Positions 22,864 through 34,853 are shown, counted from the first letter of the stretch. The stretch: DNA of 64,000 bases from Punctularia strigosozonata HHB-11173 SS5 (GCF_000264995.1 NW_006767438.1:62001-126000); one strand, 5' to 3'. The notes: a model not told the origin generated them from the letters alone. Translations and numbers: made by a program.

Positions 22864-25800
22864 ATGGAGGAGCCCAGCCAGCTCGGACTCAGACACGAAC
22901 GACAAGACTCTAACTCGGATTCTGACTCTTCCATTTCTTATATTGACACTCCTCTTCTGCCATCGGTCGGCAAGCAATCGAGTGAGTATCTCCTCCGGTG
23001 CACGCTACCAGTCATCACGACAACTGATGCTGGTCAAAGCCTTCAGAATTTCCTGGCGCTCTGATGGGCCGGCGGAAGATGTTATCGTAGAGAGGCCCCG
23101 CGCCATCGCCGAAGACGCCCGATCGGAGTCTACCTCCAATCTACTGAGTGTGGGGAGCCAACGATATGTTGGTGCGTGGCGTAACATGTCCTCGTACCCT
23201 GTCATTCCTCACAAAGTACCCAGAGAAACAAGTCTATTACGTAGGTGACCGCGACCTCCAACCCTGGCAGCCGCGGGTCTTTCACTGGACCGTCTTCGCT
23301 ACCCTCCTCATCACGTTCGCCACGCTCATCACGCTCTCTGAAATCTTCATCCACTTCTCGATACATGTCCACGATGGCTTTCCCGTACTCCCCCGTGCAC
23401 TCGCATGCATCCCAGTCATCGTGGCTCTTGTTCTGGGGATGATATGGCACATGCTCGATCTTGAATCGCGCAAGCTCTCTCCGTGGGCACCGATGCGTCG
23501 CGAACCGCAACCGGCTTTTGCAAGCGTCCTGCTGGACTATTTCAGCCCTGTTCTCCCCCTGCGGCTCGCGCAAGCGGTTCGCCATCGGCATTGGTCCGTC
23601 GTGCTAACCTCCCTCGGCCTTCCCCTCGTCGCCGCTACGATCGTTATCTCCACCTCCATCTGGACCACCCACTCTACCACGCGTTTTGCCCCGGAGCATC
23701 TTGCGATTACATCTACCCTGAATACGTCCAGGTTCGACCCGACTTCGACCGATCAGACCTACCTCCACCTCTTCCTTAGCTCCCGCTCGTCCGGTTCCGA
23801 GATACCATGGACGGACGCTGTCCACGCAATTGACTCGTTCGCTCCGGTTACGCGTGTCCCGCCGCACACTCCAATACAAGGTCTAACTAACGGAAGCCGC
23901 GCCGACCTCGTGTGCCAGGCAGCGTCAGCGAGTTACGCTGGGAATGTGTCTATTGCGGATCCGCTGGATTCAGGGAAGAAGGATGTTAGACAACAACAAC
24001 TGATCGTGACAGCTGCGGGGTGCACTCAGACCCATAATTTCACGATAACGTCTGGTCAAGTGGCCTCTGGTGAGCGTGATGGGCCCCTTCCAGATAGCGT
24101 ATACACTAATGCAGATCCGCAGCACCTGTTCCCTTCGGATATGTTCTCACCCAATCATGTAGCAGCTCGAGCATCAGCACGATCCTTGTCCACGGAGCCC
24201 TGGCCGACGGCTCCCTCTCGAGCCTGTTCGCGGTGTCGTGCGCACCAACTTACAATACCACCATTCTACGCGTCCTCGTCGATTCCACCACCCAAACCCT
24301 GCTCACCTCCCCTACTCATCTCACCTCCTCTCCACTTTCTTTCCCCCAGGGGTCGTCTCTACTCGTCTCCATGGATTCCGCCCTCGCCTCCACGACTGCC
24401 ACATACTGGACCCACACGAACGGCACCACCCCCGTCGATGACTCGCACTTCCTCCGTCGCCGCGATCCATTCACGAACTGGAACGTGACACCGCCCTTCT
24501 CGGCCAACCTGACCTACCCGGGCGACTTTACGCCTTGGTTTCACCTCCTTGGGCACGCGCTCGGGTTGACAACGTCCGACCTTACCGACGACAACGATCT
24601 TACCCTCCAGTCCAAGACGCTCTTCGCGATGCTCTGGCCCTCCTTCGCGCGCACTGAGCTCTTCTCTACGCCCGCGTCCGGCACGCCGCTCCAATCCGGT
24701 TCCGTACAGCTCACGCAGAACAGGCTCTTCGCACGAACTGGGCCCCTCCGCGCCATCGAAGCCTGCCTCGCCGCGCTCTTGATCCTCTCGGCGGCGCTAT
24801 ACCCGCTCCGGCCAGCCCCCAGGCTCCCACGCGACCCAGCCTCCCTCGCCTTCTTGCTCGGGCTGATGCAGACCGGCGAGGACGCACGGGAGGCGATGCG
24901 CTACACGAGCACGTTCTCGAGCGCGATGCTGCGCGACTGCATGACGGGCTGGCGGTTTGCCGTCCGCGGGACATCATCCGGCAACGTCGCGATGAAGGCC
25001 GAATGGGACCCGTCGGAGACATACGTGAGTGCTCGTCTTCCCTCATCTGTCCTACAGCTCTGGCTGATCCCGGTCCCTTCAGCACGTGGTTTCACAGCAT
25101 CGTGAGGCGGCGCCGACGTTCTGGCGTCCGCTCATGCTGCACCCCGTAGCGACCATTTTACTCTTGTCTGCGATAGGTGGGATCATTGCCGCACTCGAAG
25201 TGACCTCCCTCGTGAGCGACCGACGCGGCGGATTTCGCGGGACCCTCTCTCATAACCTTTGGACGTATGCGGTTCCCGTCATTCTGCTTCTCCTCGGCAT
25301 CGTCGTGCTGCGCATCGTCTTTGCCTTGTCCACTGTCGAGCCATTCCAAGCTCTCACCAGGGACCCACTTCCAGCCAAGCGTGCTCTGGGTCCCTTCGGT
25401 TTCACCACCACGCCACTGTTCGGACTTTGGACTGGCGTTTACAGGAGACAATTTGCGGTCGCTGTTGGTGGCCTTGGGCTGCTCTGGCTTCTAGCGTCTG
25501 GGGTACTGACTGCGCTGTTGTTCGTCGAGAAGCACCCGCAGATCGCGCAGCAAGTGGACCTCGCGCTGATCAACACGTTCGTGGATGTTCCCGAGTTCTC
25601 TGCAGACCAGCAAAGGAATGTGGCCGAGCAATTTGTGCTTTCGGAGCTCCCCGGCACGGCTGTACAACTTCCACCATGGACGACACGATATCAGGCTATT
25701 GGCCAAGTGAACCTGAGCTCCGCTGCGAGCCATGCGCACCCCACAACGACGTTGGTGGCACCCTTACCTGTCCTTGAGGCGGAGTTGTCGGACTGCGTCT

Positions 25801-26794
25801 CCGTGAACCCAGCGGATTTCTCCATGTCGCGCGATGGCGTCTTCGCCGTGCCGTCTCGTCCGGGGTGCGACATAGGCAACGCCACCCTATTTCAACCTGG
25901 TTTTCGTGGCTGGTTCGGCGCTGCAGTCCGCGCCGACTGCGTTGGCGGCGTGATCGGAATGATCGGCCGGGTCGGCGGCGACGGGTCCCTTCAGAACACG
26001 ACGATGGTGAAATGCAATAGCGGAATGAGGAGGTGTGTGCACTTGCATTGACGTTGGCAATAGTTGCTAAGCGCACTTTCGTATCGTTCAGGGCATCCAT
26101 GCAGGTGACTCTAGCGCTTGGACCGGGAGCAAACTTCACCATCGAGCATGTCGATGCATCTTCCGCCGTCGACATCCATGATTACCCTTCAGTTCTCAAC
26201 GATACGAACTTTTGGCCTGCGTTCCCGACTTACATGGACACGAATACCAGTCACTCCTTCGATGGCTTCATGCAGACGATGACGCTCTCGCAGCAGAATG
26301 TCCCCATCGATGATTACACGAACCCGCAACAACTCATCGAAGGTATGCAGAACCTCTGGTCCGCCTATTGGGCGTACTGGGGGTCCGCGACGGCGCGCAC
26401 GCCTACCACATCCGGGACCGACGCGCTCACCGCGAACCTCAGCTTTTCCCGTCCACGCGTCGTCCAAGACCGCCCGACAACGCACATCGTGCAAGCCTTC
26501 CTGGGTGCGCTCCTGGTCTGCTTGATCGTGAGCGCAGTGATGGCCAGGGGCGCGGGGTCGGTGCTTCTCAAGGCGCCGTACTCCATCGCAGCGCAGATGA
26601 GCCTGCTCGAAGGCAACAGGTTGGTGGACGACGGCGTAACGAGCGTCGTAGCGTACAGCCCGCAGGACGAACGGAGCACGATCCGGCGGCGGTGGCCAGA
26701 GAATCATCTGGACGGGTACTGGTTCAAGCTGGGATGGGTAGACATTTCTGAAGGGATGCGAAGATACGGGGTAGACGTCGTTCCTCGGCCATAA
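22864..26794 (+). CDS. large membrane protein with two DUF3433-like units
   Basis: The function of DUF3433 proteins is unknown. They are large fungal membrane proteins with repeated helices and extracellular loops. Exons I support: 22864-22981, 23040-23171, 23224 to about 24060, about 24165 to 25024, 25083-26032 and 26092-26794. The first unit begins LQPWQPRVFHWTVFATLL and the second FWRPLMLHPVATILLLSAIG, the repeat expected of the family. Long loops with many NxT/S sites (NTSRF, NGTTPV, NLTYPG, NDTNFW) separate helix groups, and VQAFLGALLVCLIVSAVMA is the last helix. The joint near 24060-24165 is not solved: the usual donors there are in a different phase from the acceptors, so either a weak donor or a small frame error is present. 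The exon 2 acceptor is also weak. Confidence 0.75.
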
Positions 26795-26963
26795 CAGGTT
26801 CGCTATGGATGATGTTCATTCTGTACACTACATAATCTTCACTAGCTATACATATTAATCCTATAGATACAGCGCCCCGGACTAATGATACATCAGCCAA
26901 ATCGTCTAGAAGTGGTGCACAGAAAGCGCGATAGTTCGTGTACGACCTTGTCCATCATCGAAA

Positions 26964-28501
26964 CTAAGGCACATCACCGATATCTTCTACCAGATCCCAG
27001 CCATCTTCGTCGACTTCCGGGATTTTCTCGTGCTTTCGGCTGGGTTTTCTCGTCGCAACCGGGCGCCTCCTCTGTTTCGCTCGAGGATTCGCTGTCATCG
27101 CTTGCAAGAGTTGAGAAAAATCTAGAGGGAAGGAAGGCGGCGTCGGCGCCGGCAAAAGCGGTCGTGTCTCGTGTGAGCGCCTGTGATGATGAACGTCAGC
27201 GGCTGACGGTGGGCAAGAAAGGAGAAGAACAAACCGGCCGAGATCGGGGCTGCAGCACACAGCCCACAGGTTGCTGAGAACGTCACCTGCTTGCGCGAGG
27301 GGCACATCAACAGATTGTGTATGCGCCAGATAGCATACGTTGTAGAGGAGCATCGCAAACGCGGTGGAGAACGAAGGAGAGGTCGGAGCGGCGTCCGGGT
27401 CCTGTTCTACGTATGATTCCGATAGAGTCTGGGTGATGGGTGGTCGTTGAGACGTGGAGTCCAGTGCGCCTGGAGTCCCTGGCGCGGGAGAAGGAGAGGA
27501 GGAAAGATGCAAGGAGTGCTTGGTGAACCACCTTTAGACGACAGCGATCAATGCTAGTATTCATTCGGCACGCTGCATGCTTACTTTGCCCAGCTTCCGG
27601 TTTCTGTCCCTTTTATGGCGCCAATCCAAGGTTGACCAACGCCCAGTTTCTTCCCGCTCCAGGTGATCTCGAAAGGTAGTTTCACGCCCAGGTAGAAAGT
27701 GAGCAGGCTTAGAAAATGGACCGTATGCGTGATCACAGCGTTTATGTGCTGCGGGGGGTACCCTGTCCAGAGAAATTCAATCCGAGCACTCAAATGACCC
27801 GTGAACACGGGTACGTACGTCTGATGTCCCCGGGCACGGGCAGTATGAGGTCGCCGATGGTCCATTCGCCCTTGGTGCCGGCCTTGCCGGCGATGGGCGG
27901 GCGCCCCCCGACTTCGACGACATGAAAGACCTCGACTAGTTCCTGCACGAGCCCGGAGCGCGCCCGAGCAAGTGTATCTGAGAGGCTGAGCAAATCACGG
28001 TTCGTCTGTGCGATCGAACGGCCGAGGTCCTCGTCCCTGGAGAGCGGGACGATCTGCGCCTGGCCGAGAACGCGACGGCGCATATGCAGGTTGTCGCGGA
28101 GCGTGCGTATGCGATCCCTGGCTGTTGTGAATGCGGACGACGCGTCAGCACGACGTCTTATAAGGCGAGACGAGTTTATGGATACGCACTACGTTCATTC
28201 TGCCTCCGGAGTTGTGCCAGTCCGTCTTGAACTTCCTTCACCCTGTCTTGCGCGGCTGACACGCCCGCCTTCCAGTACCGCCTTTCCTCCACATACCCGA
28301 GCAGCTGCTCCGTGCGGGCTACCTGATCGTCTCGTTCCTTGGATGCATGATTAATCTTCGACCTATAATCGCGTAGGCTACATGCACCACGTTCAATCCA
28401 TCGTAGTACAATGACAGACAGGGGTAAAGATCATACTGTGTCTTTAGGCAAGTGACGCAGTAGAACTGTCGCTGCTTCAACTCGCAATTCTTGCAATCCA
28501 T
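26964..28501 (-). CDS. UVRAG/Atg14-family subunit of the Vps34 kinase complex
   Basis: Atg14 and Vps38/UVRAG direct the phosphatidylinositol 3-kinase Vps34 to autophagosomes or endosomes. Exons 28501-28437, 28362-28190, 28121-27819, 27762-27585 and 27531-26964 give about 428 residues in frame; a further in-frame 54-nt intron may lie in the last exon near 27205. The N-terminus MDCKNCELKQRQFYCVTCL is the family's paired CxxC motif. A coiled coil follows (KERDDQVARTEQLLGYVEER, then RVKEVQDGLAQLRR and RDRIRTLRDNL). The C-terminal part has LVQELVEVFHVVEV, INAVITHTVHFLSLLTFYLG and VKLPFEITWSG, all conserved in this family. The end is acidic, DEDGWDLVEDIGD. I cannot tell Atg14 from Vps38 by eye. Confidence 0.85.
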
Positions 28502-28739
28502 CCACACGGTTTGCAAGCGTTCTAGCTGTAGGACATAGACGAGGACGAGGACGAGGACACAGAGCAAGAGTAACAAAGGGAAGAAAACCAATCACGGCAC
28601 CTCAGAACCGCTTACAGTACTGACTCTGAGCCGATCAATTGTAGCCACGTGGGATCAGCCTCCGCTCAGAGCAATGAAATTACGGCTTGTTGTACTCTAC
28701 ACGAGCCTACAGTTGATCAATTCACGAGTATTTCAGTCG

Positions 28740-30483
28740 TTAATTGAGACCATTCGTCAGTAGCTCGAGGAGCCAAACCTCCAAGCCTCGCTCGTTATCC
28801 CTCAACTCGTAGAATTTCCCGTCGATACTGTCGCTTGTGCAGTATATAACGTCTTTGATTTCCCCGTCGCTCCTCAGGGACTGGATGAATTGCGCAGCGT
28901 GGCGATCCTGTCCAATATGACTGATTGAGAACATGACGGTTTTCGGTGCATATCCCGCCGCGACGATACGGCGTCTGCATTTCAGAATGGCCTTCTTGAA
29001 GGCGTCGCCGTCCGTGGGGGCACCATCCGTGATGGTACATATGAGGAGCGGACGCCTGAGTTGAGGGCCTCTCGGGTTGTCGAGGAGATTGTACACCAGC
29101 GGTCGCAGGATTCTGGTTTCGAGAACAGTTCCTGAAGGCGTTCCGCTGGTGGGATAAACAAGACGCATAGCGTTCTCGGTCTGTGCGGTATTCAGGTGGT
29201 CGTAAACCCTGGGGTGGTTGATGAACCGTAAGTGGACCCCCATGTCATCGGGAACCAGTATGTTCGCCACTCTCGTGATGCGCTTGACGATCTCCCGAAG
29301 CTGATCGAAGCGTGTCGAAGACAGATGATCGCGACGAGTCATGGAAGAGCTATCGTCACAATAGATGACAGGTTGATAGAGCGCGAGTCGAATGAGCCGC
29401 CGTAGGTTGTTCTCAGAACCGAGGTCGGTCTTCGGATCGGCGCGCGCTTTGCGCGCGTTCGCCGACAAAACGTCGCGAAAACTTGGATCCTGGGAGGTTT
29501 CGGGGACCTGCACCGGTGGGCGTCCTGTGCGGGAGCTGGGAAAGCTGATGAGCTGCCACTCTTGTTCCACCACTTCATCCGGATCCGCAGCTTTCTCCCA
29601 TGCTGGCGTCTTCTGGAGAGATACAGGAGATTCAGTCGCTATTTGCGGGAAGGCGACGCGGGAAGGTGCGCAATCGGACGATAGGGTTGCACCCTGCGGC
29701 ACTTCAATGTCATCGTTGTTCGACGGTATCAAGGCGAAACCCGTCATCCGATCGTCTGTAGGTTAAACATTAGTACGATACTAGGAGGATGCGTTATACA
29801 TACCGATATCGTGCAGAGCATGACCGGCGAGCACAGGAGCGAAAAGGTTATTCGGATCGCCTTGACGCTTCGTTTCAGCAGAAATCGGGCTTGCGTACTT
29901 CCTCGTACTTGCGTCCATCGATTGGTTTTGTAGACGCGATTTGACGTGCTCGAAGCCGACGACGCCGTCATGAGGCATTCCAGATATGTCGAGATTACGA
30001 TCTTCGACGTTATTGCGGCGCCTGCGGCGGCAACAGCGTATGAGACAGACGAGGGCTGTAAGATGTGGTATCACAGACGGACGTCGGGACATCAGACGAG
30101 GGTGCTTCCTCTAGGAAGTGAAGGTGGGACTACACACCGAGAAGTGCTAGCACAAGTCCGAGAACGCCGCCAATAGTGGCTCCTACGATAGTTCCAGTTG
30201 TAGCGTGATGATGATGCTTCACGGCTCCCGGAACGGTTGAAGTGCTGGTGGTATATGAAGAGCTACTCGCAGTCTCACTGCTAGGTGCAGTTGTCGCGAT
30301 TATTGGAGTGGACGTTCCGAGCGTATTCACTGTGGACGTTCCGAGCGTATTCAATGTGGATGTTCCGTCGCGGGTTTCCGTGGCGATAGAGACCAAAACC
30401 GACGAGTTTCGGGACGTGCATATGGGCTTTGAAGTGGATGTGATCCAGAGGATCAGATAAGATGCATTAGAAGCTAGAAAAGC
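28740..30483 (-). CDS. single-pass membrane protein with cytoplasmic vWA domain
   Basis: Not a family I can name. Exons 30483-30138, 30055-29804 and 29755-28740 join in phase; the 5' end and signal peptide are unresolved and may lie above 30483. The N-terminal part is rich in S and T with near-repeats of NTLGTST. A glycine-rich helix GTIVGATIGGVLGLVLALLG runs across the first intron into ALVCLIRCCRRRRR, a stop-transfer signal that should place the rest in the cytosol. The C-terminal 250 residues are a von Willebrand A domain: the metal site reads VIYCDDSSSM (D-x-S-x-S), with TDGAPTD later and a Rossmann-like alternation of strands. It could sense metal-dependent ligands inside the cell; no partner is suggested by its neighbours. 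Confidence 0.7.
30305..30366. repeat. short coding tandem repeat, about 24-nt unit
   Basis: GTGGACGTTCCGAGCGTATT is followed by a near-identical copy and a third, partial one (GTGGATGTTCCG). On the coding minus strand it encodes NTLGTST repeats in the S/T-rich outer region of the vWA membrane protein, so it is a candidate for length variation between strains. Confidence 0.7.
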
Positions 30484-30995
30484 CTGTTAGGACAAATCGT
30501 TCGAGTTGTGCACGTTCGAACATGCCATTGGTATCCAACGAAGTGAGAGTTGGGGTGGCAGAATCATATTCGAGTACGAGAGAAGAGTGCATGTCTGCCC
30601 TGCCGTCGTGGAGGCAATGCGTTATAACTGAACGACAGCATCTCTTGGATTTCTGAATCGAGAGAGAGGCGGCGAGGTGCGGAAGACAGCCAGAACTTTC
30701 CTAAGTCAGGAAGAAAGACAATGTTCCGAGGAGCCAACGCCAGCGTGAATATTCTGGCTCGCTCGTAAAGAACACGCTGCACCGCCAGTGCGAATGCAGA
30801 TGAGTTCAAACTAAATCTGGTGCGTTGCAGGCGTTCATCTACGCAAGAAATGGCGTGCTTTGGCCCGGATCGAGCAGCTCGCATCCTTTCAGAAGCCACG
30901 AGTATGTAGTAGCAAGCACGAGGAGCGTCTGCGGAGATCGAACGGTGCTCGAGTGGAGCTGAAAGCAGGCATGTTGTCGGACAAGGAACGTTATT

Positions 30996-31084
30996 TTATT
31001 CTTGATCCACCACAACTTGGCCTCGGGATCCCATACGCTTGAATGTCGCCATCGCAGCATCGATATCAGTGTATAGGTAAGTAC
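30996..31084 (-). pseudogene. C-terminal scrap of a medium-chain dehydrogenase
   Basis: After an acceptor-like CAG the minus strand reads YLYTDIDAAMATFKRMGSR and then GQVVVDQE before a stop. This resembles the end of zinc-type alcohol dehydrogenases and quinone reductases (a helix of the type DINEAFDRMKSGKVVGRVV). I could not find the cofactor-binding GxGxxG block or zinc ligands upstream, so this is probably a relic. The rest of 31085-31561 shows nothing I can support. Confidence 0.3.
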
Positions 31085-31561
31085 CTGATGATGGCGGGAT
31101 CGTTGCGTACCGGCCCTTAACTCGATCATCAGTGCCGTACCGGTTCTCGTAAGTATGTATGTTACCTATGAGGTCTGCAGGAATCGATGACGTTGGACTC
31201 CATGGTTCCTCGACAACAAGGGCGACGGAATCTTCCAGTCAGCCACGTGTGTCCCACGTGGAGGATGAGACCCGTATTTCCTCGGCGTAATCCAAAAGTA
31301 CTGTCCTCAGCAGGGTTCATGCTCATGCTCATATGCTGCCGTCCATGTCCACTTCAGTTTCTCAGAATGTACTCGGCATAGATACATAACACGGCGGGAA
31401 AGACATTGTAACGGGCACCAGCGAGATTCAATTCTGGGGACTTGATCAGCGCACAGGATCATGGCCGTGTCTTCTCATGACTGCATGCCGACGCATTTTT
31501 GGATACACATGCGGCAACTGCGGGGGGTGCACCTACCATCTCATCTTCATTCTCTACCACC

Positions 31562-33163
31562 ATGACCGCCCTCTTCAAGTTTTCTTTCGTGGTCGCCGGA
31601 CTGACCTCTCTCGCCTCCGGCGCGTCGCTCAAGCTGGCCAACAACTACTCCGGCAACGACTTCTTCAGCGGTATGTGGTTCAAACACTTGTCATCAGGAT
31701 GGTTTGGTCAATGTGCGACAGGCTTCCGATTCAACCAGTCTCTGACCGACCCAACGAACTTTGGAAACATTCAGTGCGTGCTCCGCTTTATACCAAGACG
31801 CGTACTGAGTCGCCTTGCTCCCTATTAGCTATGCCAATCAATCCGTGGCAACCGCCAGCAAGTTGGCGTTCGTCAACCCTGCCGGGAACGTCATCCTTCA
31901 AGTGGACAACACGACCTCGGACCCCGCCCCAGGGCCGTTCTCGACGTTCGGGCGCAACACCGTCATGATGATCTCGAATGAGCCCATCACCATTGGGACC
32001 CTCGTGGCGATGGACGCGACTCATATTCCGTTTGGGGTGAGTGTCCATCCGCAGCGCCTCGTGTAATTTAGTTGAATCTATATATAGTGCAGTGTCTGGC
32101 CCTCATTCTGGACACTGGACGCTACCAATGGGACCGACGAAGGCGGCGAAATCGACATCGTAAGCGCGGTCCGCAGCCCTCACGCGGATGTACGACTGAC
32201 ATCGGAGGTTCGTTCCAGATCGAATATGTAAACCAACAAACAACCAACCAATACAGCTTGCACACGCGGGCCGGGTACGCAATGGCAATACGTATCGGGT
32301 CCTAATGCACCGCCTGACATCGTTGCTTTGTTGACTAGATGCACATTGACCAACTCATCGTCCTTCCCGAGCTCGGGCAGCGTAGTATCTACGAATTGTG
32401 ACGCCGTCGACTTCAATGCACGTCCTTTTTGTTACTTCCGCCTTTCAGATGACTGATGGACCAAATAGGTCACAGGCAACCAAGGTTGTGTCATCGAAGA
32501 GAAGGCATCTACCAACTCCGTAGGGAAGGCGTTCGCGGCTAATGGTGGAGGTGTCTACGCCATGTACTGGACCACGGACGGCATTCAGCTCTGGTTCTTC
32601 GAGGCACGTCTATTCTTCGATGTCGTCGAATCTTACACGTAACCAATCCCCAACAGCGCTCCAACATCCCGTCGGATCTCACGAAGAACTCGCCCGACCC
32701 TTCGTCGTGGGGGACACCCTCTGCAGCGTACCCCGCACAGAGCTGCGACCCCTCCACCTTCTTCAACAACCGTCAAAACCTAATCATCGACACCGGTGAG
32801 AATGATTCTGTTCTCTCATGGTATGCTCTACTCATCGTTTCCCCGTCGTTGCCAGACCTTTGCGGCGCATTCGCAGGCAACGCCGATGTGTTCACGTCTT
32901 CGGGGTGCACGGGCCAGTGCCAGACCGTGATCAGCACGGCCAGTAATTACGACGATGCCTACTGGGAGATACAGTACATCAAGACCTTCAATACTCAGGG
33001 CAGCACGTCAGCCTCTGCCTCAGGCACGAGCACGGCAACTGGTGCGAACGGATCGGCCACCGGGACCAGTGGAACGAGCGCTGGCGACAGGAGTTGGAGC
33101 CTCAGCGCGCTCGCTGTCGCTGGTGCTGCGCTGGTCGCGAGTGTGGTTTTCGCTCGAGCGTGA
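31562..33163 (+). CDS. GPI-anchored GH16 beta-glucanase-like enzyme
   Basis: GH16 enzymes of this type cut or transfer beta-1,3/1,4-glucans in the cell wall. Nine exons (31562-31670, 31722-31773, 31829-32036, 32088-32159, 32219-32274, 32339-32421, 32476-32603, 32657-32795, 32856-33163) give 384 residues. A signal peptide (MTALFKFSFVVAGLTSLASG) is followed by YANQSVATASKL and CSVWPSFWTLDA. The catalytic E-x-D-x-x-E motif is assembled across an intron as GGEIDI plus IEYVNQQTTNQYSLHT. C-terminal cysteines (TDLCGAF, SSGCTGQC) lead to an S/T-rich linker and a hydrophobic tail (ALAVAGAALVASVVFARA), as expected for a GPI anchor. Intron 7 (32604-32656) appears to start with GC rather than GT; only this choice keeps the frame. 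Confidence 0.92.
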
Positions 33164-33391
33164 TCGTGGTCGTTCACTGTGTTTGCCGGGGGGCTTACTC
33201 GACTCGCACGGACTTCTGGGTCTTGATACTGTTATGGACCAAGTAGCTTAGATACCCTACTGATTGCACGCTTGCTTGGCATGCTTCAATAATCATGACA
33301 ATCTCTTGCCAACACGGAGAGCATCGTTGTATTGACTTGCTTAGCTATAGGGTAAGTACTCATGTGGCGCTCACCATAATCAAGAAGACAC

Positions 33392-34685
33392 GTGTCCGAT
33401 GCGTTTCCCATTCAGACTTGTCCGACTGCAATATCTCTGCAGTTATTTTCTTCAAATTTGCTATCTCTGCTCGCTGTGGCGTCCCAATATATTCCCATCA
33501 TCGTTCCGACATACGAATCCACTGCTGCGCTCTCGACCGCTTTTGCACACTCACACATCACCGTGGATTATCTCAAGCGAATCCCGCCAGAAATCTGGAA
33601 CTTCATCATCGCACTTATCGACGACGCGGACACCCTCCGAGCCTGTTCTCTAGCATGTCGGGAATAGATTCATGTCAGCCAGTCTCGGCTCTTCACCGAT
33701 CCCATCATGGACGTCGACACCATGACACATTCCGGCATCGACCGCATCTGCAGCATCCTGCGCGAATCCCCACATCTCCGCCCTTATATCACCGTTCTTC
33801 GCACCTTCGATATAACCATCGACTGCCAAACATTCGGACCGTGCAGCGGGTGATCTGCATCGCTGACAGCGGAGATGTCGTTTTCACTCTCGAAGAATTA
33901 TCATTAAGAGTTGGCGAATTCGATACCAACTCTGAATGGATGAACACGGCCAACACTCTGCTCCGAAACAGCGGCAAATTGCATTCATTCAGAGTCGCTG
34001 GATACTATGACTACTGTAGTTTTTCGACCGTAAGTTTGTCCCCTGTCCCCACCTACCTGCGAACCAAACCTATTCACCCGTTTGTCCCCTGTCCCCTTCC
34101 GGTTTTTTGCCCAATTACTGACCGTGGGGGACTCGTGGTCTGACCGTGTATTTAAACTGACCGTGGATCACTTGGCGAACTTCCCACGGGTCTGAACGGA
34201 GGGTGTCCCCTGTCCCCAGGGGGTCTGGCCGAACTTACGGTCGAAAAACTACAGTACTTCTCGGAAGAGGATGGCGAGTTTCATATCCAATTTCATGCTG
34301 TCGTCATGCTCACGAACGATGAAGATGCCCTGGACTTCTCAAATTCGAGTTCCTTGCGCAAGATTGCCGTAGAAACGATGCTTCGGACAGCTTTACCACT
34401 CAAATGTCTTCAGCATTTCGCGACTTCGATCGAGACGGTCAGATCACGCGCTCTCGGCTCTATCGAGCTCCAACTGCGCATTGTGGTAACACAAGAGCCA
34501 GTCTGGCTTCTCTCGGAATCATATTATCCGGTACTCCTTTCTGGCGGCTCACAGAGCTACGCGTCAGTTTTCCTGGGCCGTGGCGTCCATCAACTCTCTG
34601 CGACGTGGATGGTCTGATCGAGGAGCACCTGGGCCGTCTCAGAGAGCGGGGTGTGGTGGTTGTTACGCTACCCAACGGGTCCTGA
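33392..34685 (+). pseudogene. F-box protein gene, disrupted
   Basis: The F-box motif is clear: YLKRIPPEIWNFIIALIDD followed by TLRACSLACRE, as in the many Agaricomycete F-box proteins that act as substrate adaptors of SCF ubiquitin ligases. In-frame TAG at 33665-33667 falls where the family has a tryptophan. Further on, the frame shifts near 33840 (from ITIDCQTFGPC to VVFTLEELSLRVGEF) and again near 34480, after which the usual C-terminal pattern FWRLTELRVSFPGPW and LRERGVVVVTLPN appears. A 241-bp element with inverted ends interrupts it at 34014-34254. Some shifts could be unseen introns, but the stop codon argues for a pseudogene. Confidence 0.65.
34014..34254. mobile_element. MITE-like element with inverted ends and TA target duplication
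   Basis: The element starts CTGTAGTTTTTCGACCGTAA and ends with the inverted complement, differing first at about position 24. TA flanks both ends (34012-34013 and 34255-34256), as for Tc1/mariner-type insertions. It has no coding capacity, and inside it repeats of GTCCCCTGTCCCC and GACCGTG occur. The inverted end itself contains GTAAGTT, a strong splice donor, and the right end finishes in CTACAG, a strong acceptor. Confidence 0.8.
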
Positions 34686-34853
34686 GCAACGGCTAGTCAT
34701 CATCCGATGTACCCCTCGGGTATATCCCAGCCGAGTATTTACCCAGATGACGCAAGACATCTTGTCCATTCGTCGCAGTTCTCACCAACGGGTCTGTTCA
34801 CGCACTCGTACGCAATGCAATACTCGTGGTTCAAGATCACGGTCCAATATCCA

